Origin: DASPHG01 sp963849605
Lineage (GTDB): Bacteria > Actinomycetota > Thermoleophilia > Solirubrobacterales > Thermoleophilaceae
Assembly: GCA_963849605.1 (NCBI GenBank)
Contig: CAWKHX010000009.1
Location: forward strand, 35,850-99,849
Direction: 5' to 3'
Length of the DNA stretch: 64,000 nucleotides
Positions 42,818 through 51,889 of the stretch are shown here, piece after piece. The first letter of the stretch is position 1, and every line of letters begins with the position of its first letter. The notes beneath the pieces are model-generated. The model searched no databases and was not told where the DNA came from. It saw nothing but the letters and a program-made list of their open reading frames with translations. The translations under genes and the position numbers were made by a program.

Positions 42818-45111
42818 CACAGGTCCCCGAGCCGCACGTAGCGGCGCAGGCTCTTCGTGGCCGCGCGGGTCGCGGCTGCCGCGAAGCGCACCCGGCCCCG
42901 GCGGACGCCGTACACGAATGTGATGCCGTCGCCCGCGGACGCCGTCCACAGGTCGCGCGAGACGTGGTGGGCATGGCGCGTCACACGCCTGGGCCTGTCG
43001 CCGACCGCGATCTTGCCGGCGCGCTGCCCGCGCGCCTGCGTCGCGACCAGCGCGGAGCGTCCGTGGCGCGTCAGCACCGCCGTGATGGCGACCTTGCCGA
43101 GCTTGCGCTTGTTGAGGCACCAGCGCCACACGCGCCCTTCGCGCCGCTGGGGCTGGCCGGCTTGACGCAGCAACTTGTTCGCCCGCAGCCCGGGCTCGAC
43201 GTGGCGCACGCCGGTCCGGCGCATGTCGCCGCTGCGCGACCGGCAGCGCGGGCCGGGCACGCCCTCGGCGCGCTCCCACATCTGCAGGTAGGCCTCGGCG
43301 CCGTTCGCCAGGTCGTTCACGATCGCGTCGCCGCCGTACTGGCGCAGCCCCTCGATCCAGTCCGGGAACAGCCCGTAGTGCGCGGTGCCGTCCTCGTTGA
43401 TGTCGAAGACGCGCTCGCCGCTCCGCTGCTTGTCGATCGTCACGCCGCCGTCGAACGACTTGAACGGGTAGGTGATCTGGTGGTCCTCGTCGAGCGGCCC
43501 CGCCGAGGAGCTGAAGCCGTTCATGTCGGCGCCGAAGCCGATGCCGTAGAAGTAGCGTCGGTCGCGCTCCTTGCGCAGGCGCTGCCAATCCTTGAAGAAC
43601 CCCTCGGTGCTGTTATCGCTCGGCGTGACGACGCCGCCGGAGTCGTAGATGCGCGGGTAGTCCGTCTCGTTCGACCAGCTGTGGCTCGAGATCAGGCCCG
43701 AGTAGCGCTTCGACTCGGTGAGCGTGAGCAGCTGGTTGCGGGCGAGCTGGCTGAGGTGGTCGGGGTCGACGATCATCTGCTTCTGCATCATGCGGCGCAC
43801 GAGGTACTCGCCCAGGTCGGTGAGGCCGCGCGTGTTGCAATGCGGCCCAGGGCCGTAGACGGGCGCTGATCCGGGTGGAAGGAGCGCAGCGAGGCCGTTT
43901 CCGATCAGGACGTCGCGCGGCAGCGCCGGCTGCTCCTTGTCGCCCTCGGTCGTCTGACAGGTCTCGAAGTCCCAGAAGGTGTCCGTCTCGTACTTGTTGC
44001 CGGAGTTGATCACCGGACCGGTCGCGCCGCCGTCGCCGGCCACGCCCGCGAGCGCGTTGTCGAACTTGTTCACGAGCTCCATGTCGCGCACGCCGAGCTT
44101 GTAGACCTCGTCGAGCTGGCTATCGATATCGTCCTTGTTGCAGTCCGGCTGGTAGTCGTGGTGGCTGCAGTTGAAGAGCTCGGAGACCTCGATACCGAGC
44201 ACGACCGCCATCTTCCCGTGCGCGATCACCCGCCTCGCCTCGAACGGGTTGGTGACGATCCGGTAGAAGCCCTTCCCCGGCCCGCCGCTCTGGGCATCGA
44301 TGTAGTCCTGGAACTCGTAGATGTCGCGCGCCTGCAGCCGGACGCTGTCCATCTCGTTGCACGAGTTTCGCTTCAGCGGGTACAGCTCGCACAGCACGCT
44401 GTTCTCGACGAACAGGTTCACGTACAGGCGCAACCCGCCCATCCACGCTCGCTCGAGCCAGCGGTAGTACGTCTGCTCGTGCGTGAGCTGGTCGTGCGTC
44501 GGCCAGCCCTCGAACGTCGGCCACCCGTGCGGGTCGTGGCAGGTGCTGCCCGACAGCGCCGTCTCGAGCACCGCCCCACAACCGTCGGCTGCCGTGTGGT
44601 CTGGACAGTCGACGAGCGCATAGGGCGCGCCGTACTCGTGCCACGGCCGGCCGCAGTGCGCCGATCCGCCGAGGAACTCGAACGCCATCCCGTGGATGTG
44701 CCCCTCGATGAGGCCGCGTATCTCGCCGAACGGGAAGGGCGACGTGAGCGGCTTGCCGCTGACGCTCAGGTCGACCTCCGGATACTGCGAACAGCCGCTC
44801 GCGCGCTTGCCCAGCGTCACTTTGGGGCCGCCCTCGAGCGACTCGAGCTCGATCTTCCCGCCCGCCTCCGTTGCGCGCCACTCGGCGGCCTCGCTGGGGT
44901 CGGCCTCCGGCCCGTCGGGGGTGAGGAACTGCTCGTCCTGCGTGTAGAGCAGGTACTGCGCCAGCGTGGTCGCCTTCATGCGGTAGGGACCCTCGGGCGC
45001 GCCGGATGCGACCGCAAAGCAGCCGTTCGCCACCGAGTACTTCGTCTCCGCGCCCTGTGCGGGCGCGGCGAGCAGCAGCATCGCCAGCAGGGCAAGCCCA
45101 ACCCGCCTCAT
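42814..45111 (-). CDS. Exported amidohydrolase-like protein (M19 dipeptidase-related)
   Basis: The 765-residue protein has a signal peptide (1-20) and a metal-hydrolase region with Glu-Gly-His138-Ile-His140-Gly, Val-Leu-Gly-Ile-Glu-Val-Ser-Glu near residue 310, Asp-Pro-Asp-His-Leu near 447 and Ser-Ser-His-Ser near 473. These form the metal-site pattern of membrane dipeptidases (M19). The last ~150 residues are a separate arginine-rich beta domain. Five or more cysteines suggest disulfides. Compared with M19 (about 350-400 aa) it is about twice as long. It leads the operon M19-acylase-esterase. ATG 45111 is only 11 nt from a possible ATG of the divergent gene. Confidence 0.8.
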   Translation of the reverse strand: MRRVGLALLAMLLLAAPAQGAETKYSVANGCFAVASGAPEGPYRMKATTLAQYLLYTQDEQFLTPDGPEADPSEAAEWRATEAGGKIELESLEGGPKVTLGKRASGCSQYPEVDLSVSGKPLTSPFPFGEIRGLIEGHIHGMAFEFLGGSAHCGRPWHEYGAPYALVDCPDHTAADGCGAVLETALSGSTCHDPHGWPTFEGWPTHDQLTHEQTYYRWLERAWMGGLRLYVNLFVENSVLCELYPLKRNSCNEMDSVRLQARDIYEFQDYIDAQSGGPGKGFYRIVTNPFEARRVIAHGKMAVVLGIEVSELFNCSHHDYQPDCNKDDIDSQLDEVYKLGVRDMELVNKFDNALAGVAGDGGATGPVINSGNKYETDTFWDFETCQTTEGDKEQPALPRDVLIGNGLAALLPPGSAPVYGPGPHCNTRGLTDLGEYLVRRMMQKQMIVDPDHLSQLARNQLLTLTESKRYSGLISSHSWSNETDYPRIYDSGGVVTPSDNSTEGFFKDWQRLRKERDRRYFYGIGFGADMNGFSSSAGPLDEDHQITYPFKSFDGGVTIDKQRSGERVFDINEDGTAHYGLFPDWIEGLRQYGGDAIVNDLANGAEAYLQMWERAEGVPGPRCRSRSGDMRRTGVRHVEPGLRANKLLRQAGQPQRREGRVWRWCLNKRKLGKVAITAVLTRHGRSALVATQARGQRAGKIAVGDRPRRVTRHAHHVSRDLWTASAGDGITFVYGVRRGRVRFAAAATRAATKSLRRYVRLGDLW

Positions 45112-45149
45112 GACGCGATCTTATGACGGAGGCGTCACACTGCGCGGCA

Positions 45150-46832
45150 GTGCGCCCAGCCATCCTGGCCCTGATCGCCGTCCTCGCCCTCACCGCGGCC
45201 GCGTCCGCGGCGGAGCCCACGCGCGTCGAGACGAAGGTGCGCACACCCGCACCGGACGCGCGCGTGGTCAAGGAGTCGGCGGTCCGGCTCTACGCGCCGA
45301 TGCCCGAGTCGTCGCCTGAGCATCCGGAGGCCTGCGACTGGATCTCCTACCTGCGCTTCCGCCACGCCGACGGCCCTCGGCGGTCATCGCGGGCGGACGC
45401 GGTGCTCACGCTGATGCCGGGCATCTTCGCCGGCGGCGGCTCCTTCGACCAGGTCGCGCGGCACACGATCCGGCGCGCGGCCAAGCGGGGCCGCATGGTC
45501 GAGGTCTGGGGGATCGACCGGCGCTCGAACTGCCTCGAGGACCACCGCGGCGTCCGCGCCGGCGTGAAGACAGGCGACCCGCGCGTGTCGTTCGGCTACT
45601 ACTTCGACGGCCGCGAGGTGAACGGGCACACCTTCCCCGGCTTCGCCGACGACCAGGAGGCGGCCTTCCTCCGCGACGTCGGCCTCAAGCAGACCATCGA
45701 GGACTGGCACACCGTCATCACGCGCGAGATGCCGTCGCGGCGCAAGCGCCAGCGCAAGCTCATCTGCGGCGGGCACTCGCTCGGCGGGCCGTTGACCGCG
45801 GCGCTCGCGAGCTGGGACTTCGACGGGGACCCGGAGACCGACGAAGACGCCGGCTACAACCAGTGCGCGGCGTTCGTCGGGCTCGACACCACGGTCGATC
45901 TCTCCGGTGGCGACGGAGGCGGCGCCGGAGTCGGGATCCTGACGGCCGCCACCTCGCAGAGCGGCGCCTCGCCGTACGTGAATGCCCCGCCGCTCACGCC
46001 CGAGACGCTGCTTGCGCCGGCGCTGATCGGCGTGACCGCGTTCCAGAAGCCGGACGAGGAGTCGATCGTCACGCAGCTCGTCCCCCGCACCCCCGACTGG
46101 GAGCTGACGCAGCGGCTCCTGTTCTCGCGCAACGCCGAGGACTTCGCCACCGGCAGCCCCAGCGTGCGCGACTTCCGCACGACGAACGCCGCCGCGCTCG
46201 CGGCGATCTTCGACGACAACTCGTCGGGGATCAGCATCTTCCGCTCGAGCGTGGGCATGTACACCGGCGGCCCGCTGGTGGACAAGTCCTTCCCGGCCCC
46301 GGACCCGACGTTGGCCGCGCCGGAGGAGGACCACGGGCCGCTCTACCACTGGCAGACCTACAGGCAGGTCGGCGCAAACGGTGCGGAGCTCGAGCTGAAC
46401 GACGAGGGCGACCCGTACACCTCGCGCGACAGCGAGGTGACCGACATCCGCCAGCTCGGACGGTCGCTCTACCAGTTCCCCGTGAACTTCATCGAGACCT
46501 ACTTCCCGACGCGGCTGGTCACCGACTTCGCCGCGATGGAGTCCGGCGACCGCAGCGGCGACCTTGCCGCCATGAGCCACGACGGACCGGCGATGAAACC
46601 GATCCTGCTCGTACAGGCAGGTGACAGCGACAGCAACGACACGTCCGACGACGCGGGCCCGACCGAGACCGGCGAGAAGCCGAACGACAAGGAGCTGAGC
46701 CGCGAGGCGATCCTGCCGGGCTACAACCACCTCGACGTGGCGAGCGCGGCCTGGCGGCAGAACGACGGCCGGCCCGAGGGCTCGAGCCGCGAGCTCGCCC
46801 GCTACATCCTGAAGGTCACGCGCCGCCGCTAG
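45150..46832 (+). CDS. Exported alpha/beta hydrolase
   Basis: The 560-residue protein has a signal peptide immediately after GTG 45150 (Arg-Pro-Ala-Ile-Leu-Ala-Leu-Ile-Ala-Val) and nucleophile elbow Gly-Gly-His-Ser-Leu-Gly-Gly near residue 207. The alternative ATG 45123 is 11 nt from the divergent ATG and would add an unusual leader. Its tail overlaps the convergent lipase-like gene by 4 nt. The family is unknown beyond the fold. Confidence 0.8.
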   Translation: MRPAILALIAVLALTAAASAAEPTRVETKVRTPAPDARVVKESAVRLYAPMPESSPEHPEACDWISYLRFRHADGPRRSSRADAVLTLMPGIFAGGGSFDQVARHTIRRAAKRGRMVEVWGIDRRSNCLEDHRGVRAGVKTGDPRVSFGYYFDGREVNGHTFPGFADDQEAAFLRDVGLKQTIEDWHTVITREMPSRRKRQRKLICGGHSLGGPLTAALASWDFDGDPETDEDAGYNQCAAFVGLDTTVDLSGGDGGGAGVGILTAATSQSGASPYVNAPPLTPETLLAPALIGVTAFQKPDEESIVTQLVPRTPDWELTQRLLFSRNAEDFATGSPSVRDFRTTNAAALAAIFDDNSSGISIFRSSVGMYTGGPLVDKSFPAPDPTLAAPEEDHGPLYHWQTYRQVGANGAELELNDEGDPYTSRDSEVTDIRQLGRSLYQFPVNFIETYFPTRLVTDFAAMESGDRSGDLAAMSHDGPAMKPILLVQAGDSDSNDTSDDAGPTETGEKPNDKELSREAILPGYNHLDVASAAWRQNDGRPEGSSRELARYILKVTRRR

Positions 46833-47926
46833 GCGAGCCAGCCGCGCAGGCGCTCGTACACCTGCGGGTGGTTGAGGAGCGCGAAGTGACCGCCCTTGAC
46901 CGTGCAGGCCTCCTCGCCGCGCCATGGCGCGGCGCTCGAGCGCAGCACCAGCAGGTCGCCCGTCGCCGACACGAAGCAGTGTCGCGCGCCCTCGAGCAGC
47001 GGGATCTCCTGGCACGCGACGGCGCGCAGCGCGTCCGGGTCGCATCCCTGCCAGTCCTCGTCGACGAGCGAACCGCGGCGGAGGTCGCGGATGCCGCCGC
47101 TCCGCCGGCGCAGGAAGCGCGCCACGCCCTGCGTCTCGGGCAGCGCGTTCAGCGCGGCGCTGCCCACGTGCACGACCTCCTCGAGCGGCGCGCCGCGGTG
47201 CGGGGTGCCGAGCGAGACGACGTGGCGCACACGGCCGGCCCACGCCATGCCGTCCCCGGCGGCCTGGTGGGCGGCGCTGCGGCACACGAGCCCGCCCATC
47301 GAGTGCCCGATCAGCGCGACCTCGTCGACGTCGACCGGCCAGTCGGCGACCGTCCGCTCGAGCAGCTCCGCGAGCGAGCGGCCGTTCTGCGAGATGCGGA
47401 GGCCGGTGTTGTAGCGAACGTAGACGGGCGTCCAGCCGGCCTCCTGGGCGAGCCGGCTGCCGTAGTTCGGCCGCCGGCCCCAGGAGAACTCGGTCTCCAT
47501 CAGGCCGTGGAGGAAGACCGCGAGGCGCGGGGTCGGCTTCGCGAATGCGCCGACTTCGACCGGCGTCCCGTCGATCCGGATCGCCATCGGCTGGCGCAGC
47601 TCGTTCCGCTCCTCCTCGAGCGTGTCGCCGACGAGCCCGTTGATGATCGCGATCACCGTCGCGCCCCGCGGCGACTCGGACAGAAGCTGGGTGTACCGGC
47701 GGCCGATCGCCGCCTCGAGCGCGCGGCCGCCGACGCGGGTCGCCTGGCCAAGCCCGCCGTAGACGGCGCCGGAGATCGCGTCGTGCATGACCTTGACGGG
47801 GAGCGCCGCCGGCCCGACGCCGTCGAACGCGCGCTTGGCGATCGCCAGGTGGAACCCCTTGATCCCGTGCGGCGCCGATGCGAGCTCCTCGGCTCCGAGC
47901 CGGACGAGTGCCTGTGCTTCGGACAC
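46829..47926 (-). CDS. Alpha/beta hydrolase, lipase/PGAP1-like
   Basis: The 365-residue cytoplasmic or membrane-associated protein has Gly-His-Ser-Met-Gly-Gly near residue 206 and Val-Phe-Leu-His-Gly-Leu-Met (oxyanion strand) near 140. Leu-Gly-Thr-Pro-His-Arg-Gly-Ala follows the nucleophile as in PGAP1/triacylglycerol lipases. GTG 47926 is preferred over TTG 47968, which would coincide with the VOC start on the other strand. There is no signal peptide. Confidence 0.8.
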   Translation of the reverse strand: MSEAQALVRLGAEELASAPHGIKGFHLAIAKRAFDGVGPAALPVKVMHDAISGAVYGGLGQATRVGGRALEAAIGRRYTQLLSESPRGATVIAIINGLVGDTLEEERNELRQPMAIRIDGTPVEVGAFAKPTPRLAVFLHGLMETEFSWGRRPNYGSRLAQEAGWTPVYVRYNTGLRISQNGRSLAELLERTVADWPVDVDEVALIGHSMGGLVCRSAAHQAAGDGMAWAGRVRHVVSLGTPHRGAPLEEVVHVGSAALNALPETQGVARFLRRRSGGIRDLRRGSLVDEDWQGCDPDALRAVACQEIPLLEGARHCFVSATGDLLVLRSSAAPWRGEEACTVKGGHFALLNHPQVYERLRGWLA

Positions 47927-47967
47927 GCGCGGGAGCCTATGCACCGTCCCCGATAGCGTCTGTGCCA

Positions 47968-48648
47968 ATGAGCGCAGAAGCCGGTGTACGCCTGCGGCAG
48001 GCGGTTCTGGTGGCCCGCGACCTCGCGCCGGTCTCGGAGCGGCTGCGCGCGGAGCTCGGCCTCGGCGAGCCGTTCGCCGATCCGGGCGTGGGTGCGTTCG
48101 GCCTCCACAACGCCGTCTACGCGATCGGTGACGCCTTTCTCGAGGTCGTCTCGCCCACCCAGCCCGACACGGCCGCGGGCCGCTACCTCGACCGCCGCGG
48201 CGACGGGGGCTACATGCTGATCTTCCAGTTCGCCGACCTCGACGCGGCGCGCGAGCGCGCGGCCGGGATGGGCATGCGCACCGTCTGGCAGCTCGACCTC
48301 GACGACATCTCGGGCACCCACCTCCACCCCGCCGACACCGGCGGAGCGATCGTCTCGCTCGACCGCGCCGACCCGCGGGGGTCCTGGCGCTGGGGCGGGC
48401 CGGACTGGACTGGCAAGGTCGGCAACGGTGCCCCGGGCAAGATCCGCGGCGTGACGATCGAGGTAGCGGACCCGCCGTCGACCGCTACCCGCTGGCGCGA
48501 GTTCCTCGGCGCCGACCCGAGCGAGCTCGACGACAGTTACGTTGCGTTCGAAGCGGGTGACGCGGACCGGATCGTCGAGATCGAGGTCCACGTGCCCGGG
48601 AGGCAGGAAACCATCGAAATTGGGGGAGTGAGGTTCAAGCTGACATGA
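47968..48648 (+). CDS. VOC (glyoxalase/bleomycin-resistance) family protein
   Basis: The 226-residue protein has a VOC-type beta-alpha-beta repeat (Gln-Ala-Val-Leu-Val-Ala-Arg-Asp-Leu start, Phe-Leu-Glu-Val-Val-Ser-Pro). Metal-dependent dioxygenase, epimerase or lyase roles are typical. Its stop overlaps the enoyl-CoA hydratase start (ATGA), suggesting a shared acyl-CoA pathway. Confidence 0.85.
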   Translation: MSAEAGVRLRQAVLVARDLAPVSERLRAELGLGEPFADPGVGAFGLHNAVYAIGDAFLEVVSPTQPDTAAGRYLDRRGDGGYMLIFQFADLDAARERAAGMGMRTVWQLDLDDISGTHLHPADTGGAIVSLDRADPRGSWRWGGPDWTGKVGNGAPGKIRGVTIEVADPPSTATRWREFLGADPSELDDSYVAFEAGDADRIVEIEVHVPGRQETIEIGGVRFKLT

Positions 48649-49450
48649 GCGAAGTGGTCACGAAGTCCGTCGAAAGCGGAGTCGCAGTACTGACTCTCAA
48701 CCGTCCCGATCGCTTGAACGCGTGGACGCCCGAGCTGGGCAGCACGTACTTCGACCTGCTCGAAGACTGCGCGGCCGACCCCGAGGTGAGGGCGATCGTC
48801 GTCACCGGCGCGGGGCGCGGTTTCTGTGCGGGGGCCGACATGCAGGACCTGCAGGCGCTCGGCTCCGGTGACATCGACAGCGCGGAGCGCCGTCAAGACG
48901 ACCGCCCGCAGACGTTCCCGACGACGATCCCCAAGCCGATCGTCGCCGCGGTGAACGGGCCTGTCGCAGGGATCGGGCTCGTTCTCGCGCTGATGTGCGA
49001 CATCCGCTTCATCGCCGATGACGCGAAGGTGACGACGGCGTTCGCTCGCCGCGGGCTAGTTGCCGAGTACGGGATCGGCGTGGATCCTGCCCCGGCTCGC
49101 CGGGCCGGCGACGGCGATGGACCTGCTCTTCTCGGGCCGCATCATGCTCGGCACCGAGGCCGCCGAGCTGGGTCTGGCCAACCGCGCGCTGCCCGCGGAC
49201 CGGGTGCTGGACGAAGCGATCGCGTACGCGCGCGAGCTTGCGACCTTCTCCTCGCCCGCGAGCATGGCCGCGATGAAGAAGCAGGTCTATGCCGATCTCG
49301 AGCGCGGGCTGTCGGCCGCCACGGACGAGGCGAACGAGCTGATGCTCGAATCCTTCCAACGGCCCGACTTCGTCGAGGGCGTCGCAGAGCTTCGTCGAAA
49401 AGCGGGAGCCGGACTTCCCGCCCGTTACGAGCGAGCGAGCGCCCGCGTGA
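48645..49450 (+). pseudogene. Enoyl-CoA hydratase/isomerase family protein, two frameshifts
   Basis: The N-terminal frame encodes the crotonase fold to about residue 145 (Gly-Ala-Gly-Arg-Gly-Phe-Cys-Ala-Gly-Ala-Asp and Ala-Val-Asn-Gly-Pro-Val-Ala-Gly-Ile-Gly). Near 49080 an extra base shifts it; the next frame has Trp-Ile-Leu-Pro-Arg-Leu-Ala-Gly and the usual C-terminal helices. Near 49386 a second single-base insertion precedes Phe-Val-Glu-Lys-Arg-Glu-Pro-Asp-Phe, the normal family tail ending at TGA 49448-49450. Hydratases add water to enoyl-CoA in fatty acid oxidation. Without the shifts the gene would be intact, so recent mutation or sequence error is likely. Confidence 0.82.
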
Positions 49451-50594
49451 CGGCCTCCGCGAGCGTGGCGGCCTGCTCAACTGTCGTGTAGTCCACGTTC
49501 TCGGGCGTGTCCGTGGGCTTGTGGTAGTTCGACAGCCCCTTCCACGCGGTCATCGAGGAGAGCGTCGCGGTCGGGTAGCCCGCGTGGCTCGGCACGACCG
49601 CGTCGGTGCTCGTGCGCGCACGCATGCCACGCCGCAGCTCGACTCCCGCGTCCTCGGCAACGCGCGCGACGAGGTCGCGGAAGTCCGGGCCGCAGTAGTC
49701 CTCCATCACGACGGGCCCCTCCCCCTCCAGCATGATCAGCCGCGGGGAACCGACGGTGTCGATGTTGAGGACGAGCGTGCGGTCCGGGTCGAGCGGCTTC
49801 AGGTGGCGGTCGACGAACCCGTAGACGCCGCCCTGCAGCACCTCCTCCGCGCCGCATGACGCGAGCAGCACGCGCAGCCCCTCGATCGGCTCGGCCTGCA
49901 GCGCCTCGGCGACCGCCAGCAGCACGGCCACCCCGCTCAGGTTGTCGTTCGCCCCGGGCACAATCCGGTGGCGCGCGATGTCCGCGAACGACGCCGCCGC
50001 TCCCGCGGACAGGACGAGGCCCGCGCCGGCGAGTCCGCGCCGGCCGGTCAGGGCGCCGAGCGCCGACAGCGCCGGCCCGGCGATCACCGGCCACCACATC
50101 GGCAGCGCGGTGTCGATCGCCTCGATCACGTCCGGCAGCAGGTCGTTCGCGATCCGCTGCCCGCTGTCGTCGAACACGAACCCGGTCGGTGCCGCGTCGT
50201 GGTGAGCCATCAGCACCAGCGTGTGGTCGGCCGAGGGATCGCCCGTCTCGGCGACGACGTTCCACGTCCTCCGCCGCTCCGAGAGCGCCCGGCGCGCGAA
50301 GCGGCTCCAGTTCGCGCAGTCGTCGGCGATCGCGACGGCCGCTCCGGCCCCGGCGATCGCGGCGAGCGGGCGCGCCCTGCCGGAGAGCGCAGCCAAGCCC
50401 GCCAGCGCCCCGACTGCGGAGAGCGCCGCGTGCAGCCGCGCGTAGCCGTCGTAGAACTCCTCCTCGTCGACGCTGGCCGTGCAGCCGGCGCGCTCGAAGC
50501 GCTCGCGCAGCCGGTGCGCGGCGACCTCCTCGCCGGGCGACCCCGCACCACGCTCGAGCGCCGCGAGGTCCTCGATCAGCTCGGCCTGGATCAA
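49425..50594 (-). CDS. M28-family metallopeptidase with hydrophobic insert
   Basis: The 389-residue protein has the M28 zinc set: Ala-His-His-Asp near 129, Ala-Asn-Asp-Asn near 212, Ala-Glu-Glu near 248, Asn-Ile-Asp near 277 and His in Asn-Tyr-His-Lys-Pro near 356. Hydrophobic alanine-rich segments at ~55-100 and ~165-205 suggest membrane association. The TTG start overlaps the upstream stop by 4 nt. It ends 26 nt into the convergent hydratase gene. It removes N-terminal amino acids or acts as a carboxypeptidase. Confidence 0.85.
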   Translation of the reverse strand: MIQAELIEDLAALERGAGSPGEEVAAHRLRERFERAGCTASVDEEEFYDGYARLHAALSAVGALAGLAALSGRARPLAAIAGAGAAVAIADDCANWSRFARRALSERRRTWNVVAETGDPSADHTLVLMAHHDAAPTGFVFDDSGQRIANDLLPDVIEAIDTALPMWWPVIAGPALSALGALTGRRGLAGAGLVLSAGAAASFADIARHRIVPGANDNLSGVAVLLAVAEALQAEPIEGLRVLLASCGAEEVLQGGVYGFVDRHLKPLDPDRTLVLNIDTVGSPRLIMLEGEGPVVMEDYCGPDFRDLVARVAEDAGVELRRGMRARTSTDAVVPSHAGYPTATLSSMTAWKGLSNYHKPTDTPENVDYTTVEQAATLAEAVTRALARS

Positions 50595-51889
50595 TCGATC
50601 CTCACGGTGCGCCGCACGCGGACGCGGTTGCCGGCGGCATCGCGGGCCTTGATCGTCACGTGCCACCGCCCTTCGGTGAGCTTCAGGGGAAGCGAATCGC
50701 GTCCCGGGCCGTATCCGTACGCCTGGATGCTGACGTGGCGGCGCCCGCCGTTCGGCTTGCGCATGCGTGCGACGGCCTTGAAGAACCGAGTCTTCTCGCT
50801 CAGCTTGAAGCGGATCCGCTTGCCCGTGAAGCGGATGCGGGTGATCCGCGGCGCCGCGTTGTCGATCGGTCCTGCGTTGGGCGGGATCACCTCGGTCAGC
50901 CCGCGCTCGCCCACCTCGACGTCGAGGATCGCCTGGTGCGACGGGTCGCCCATGAAGTACGACTGCTGGGCGACGATCAGGCTGGTCCCGAGGAAGCGCG
51001 CGCTCGATGGAGAGTCGAAGGGCACCTCACTCCCGTTCTCGCCCGTGCCGGGCTGCTGCGGGAAGCGATCGATCTCGGCCCCGTCGGGACCGACCGCCGC
51101 GATCTGGTTCGCGGCGAGGAGCGTGATGTAGACGTTCCCGGACCGCGCCACGGCGAAGCCGTCGGGCCCGTCCACGGGGCGGCTCTCCCACAGCTCCTCC
51201 ATCTCGCCCGGCTTGGCGCCGTCGATCGGGACCTTCCACAGCCGGCCGCTGGCCGGGTTCCCCGCGGCGCCGCCCGCCTCGCTCTGCGTCGCAACGAGCA
51301 GCGTCTTGCGGTCGGCCGCGAGCGCGAGCCCGGTCGTGCCGAACTCGCCGCCGTCGAGCCGGTCGTCGGTCAGCCAGGCCTCTGGCTCACCGCCGCCGGG
51401 AGGCACGCGCCAGATGATCGGCTGCCCGTAGTCCGTCACGTACAGGCTGCCGTCCGGGCCCCAGGCGGCGTAGTTCGGGATCGATCCGGGCGGGAAGGCC
51501 GCGTACTGCGTCTGGCGCCCCGACCCGCGCTCGAGCAGCAGCGCGCGCGGCGGGCTCTTGTCGAGCAGGACGAGCCGCCCGTGCGCGTCGCTGGTCGCGG
51601 CCTGGACGCCGTGCGGCTGCGCCAGGTCCTGCCCCTTTACGACCCACGAGCGCAGCAAGGTGCCGTCCGCCTGGTACTCGAAGACCCGCGATGCGACCGA
51701 GTCGCCGGACGGGTTGTCGTAGGTGCCCGCGTAGATGCGGCCGTTCGGGTGCACGTAGGCATGCGCCGGGTAGCCGGGCTTCGGGACGATCGCGAGCACC
51801 TTCGTGTCCCACTTGTCGCGCGCCGCCGCCGCGGCGGGCACGACCGCCACGGCGGACGCCGCGAGCACGAGGAGCAGCCGCCTGCTCAC
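50591..51889 (-). CDS. Exported beta-propeller (SMP-30/NHL-like) protein with C-terminal Ig-like domain
   Basis: The 432-residue protein has a signal peptide (1-22) and a six-blade propeller with repeated Pro-Asp-Gly and Ala-Trp-Gly-Pro-Asp-Gly-Ser-Leu-Tyr-Val-Thr. The last ~100 residues form a beta-sandwich (Arg-Phe-Thr-Gly-Lys-Arg-Ile-Arg-Phe-Lys-Leu). Such proteins are lactonases or binding scaffolds. GTG 51889 overlaps the amine oxidase stop (GTGA). It sits between an amine oxidase and M28 peptidase in one coupled operon. Confidence 0.83.
   Translation of the reverse strand: MSRRLLLVLAASAVAVVPAAAAARDKWDTKVLAIVPKPGYPAHAYVHPNGRIYAGTYDNPSGDSVASRVFEYQADGTLLRSWVVKGQDLAQPHGVQAATSDAHGRLVLLDKSPPRALLLERGSGRQTQYAAFPPGSIPNYAAWGPDGSLYVTDYGQPIIWRVPPGGGEPEAWLTDDRLDGGEFGTTGLALAADRKTLLVATQSEAGGAAGNPASGRLWKVPIDGAKPGEMEELWESRPVDGPDGFAVARSGNVYITLLAANQIAAVGPDGAEIDRFPQQPGTGENGSEVPFDSPSSARFLGTSLIVAQQSYFMGDPSHQAILDVEVGERGLTEVIPPNAGPIDNAAPRITRIRFTGKRIRFKLSEKTRFFKAVARMRKPNGGRRHVSIQAYGYGPGRDSLPLKLTEGRWHVTIKARDAAGNRVRVRRTVRID

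Noticed and set aside
40412..43588. One very long reading frame that would give a 1058-residue acylase fusion
   Set aside because: The part upstream of 42817 is arginine-rich antisense of the M19-like gene; a normal signal peptide begins at GTG 42817.
45384..47285. Long minus-strand frame of more than 600 codons
   Set aside because: Composition is typical of an antisense shadow; real genes with signal peptide and catalytic motifs occupy the same region.
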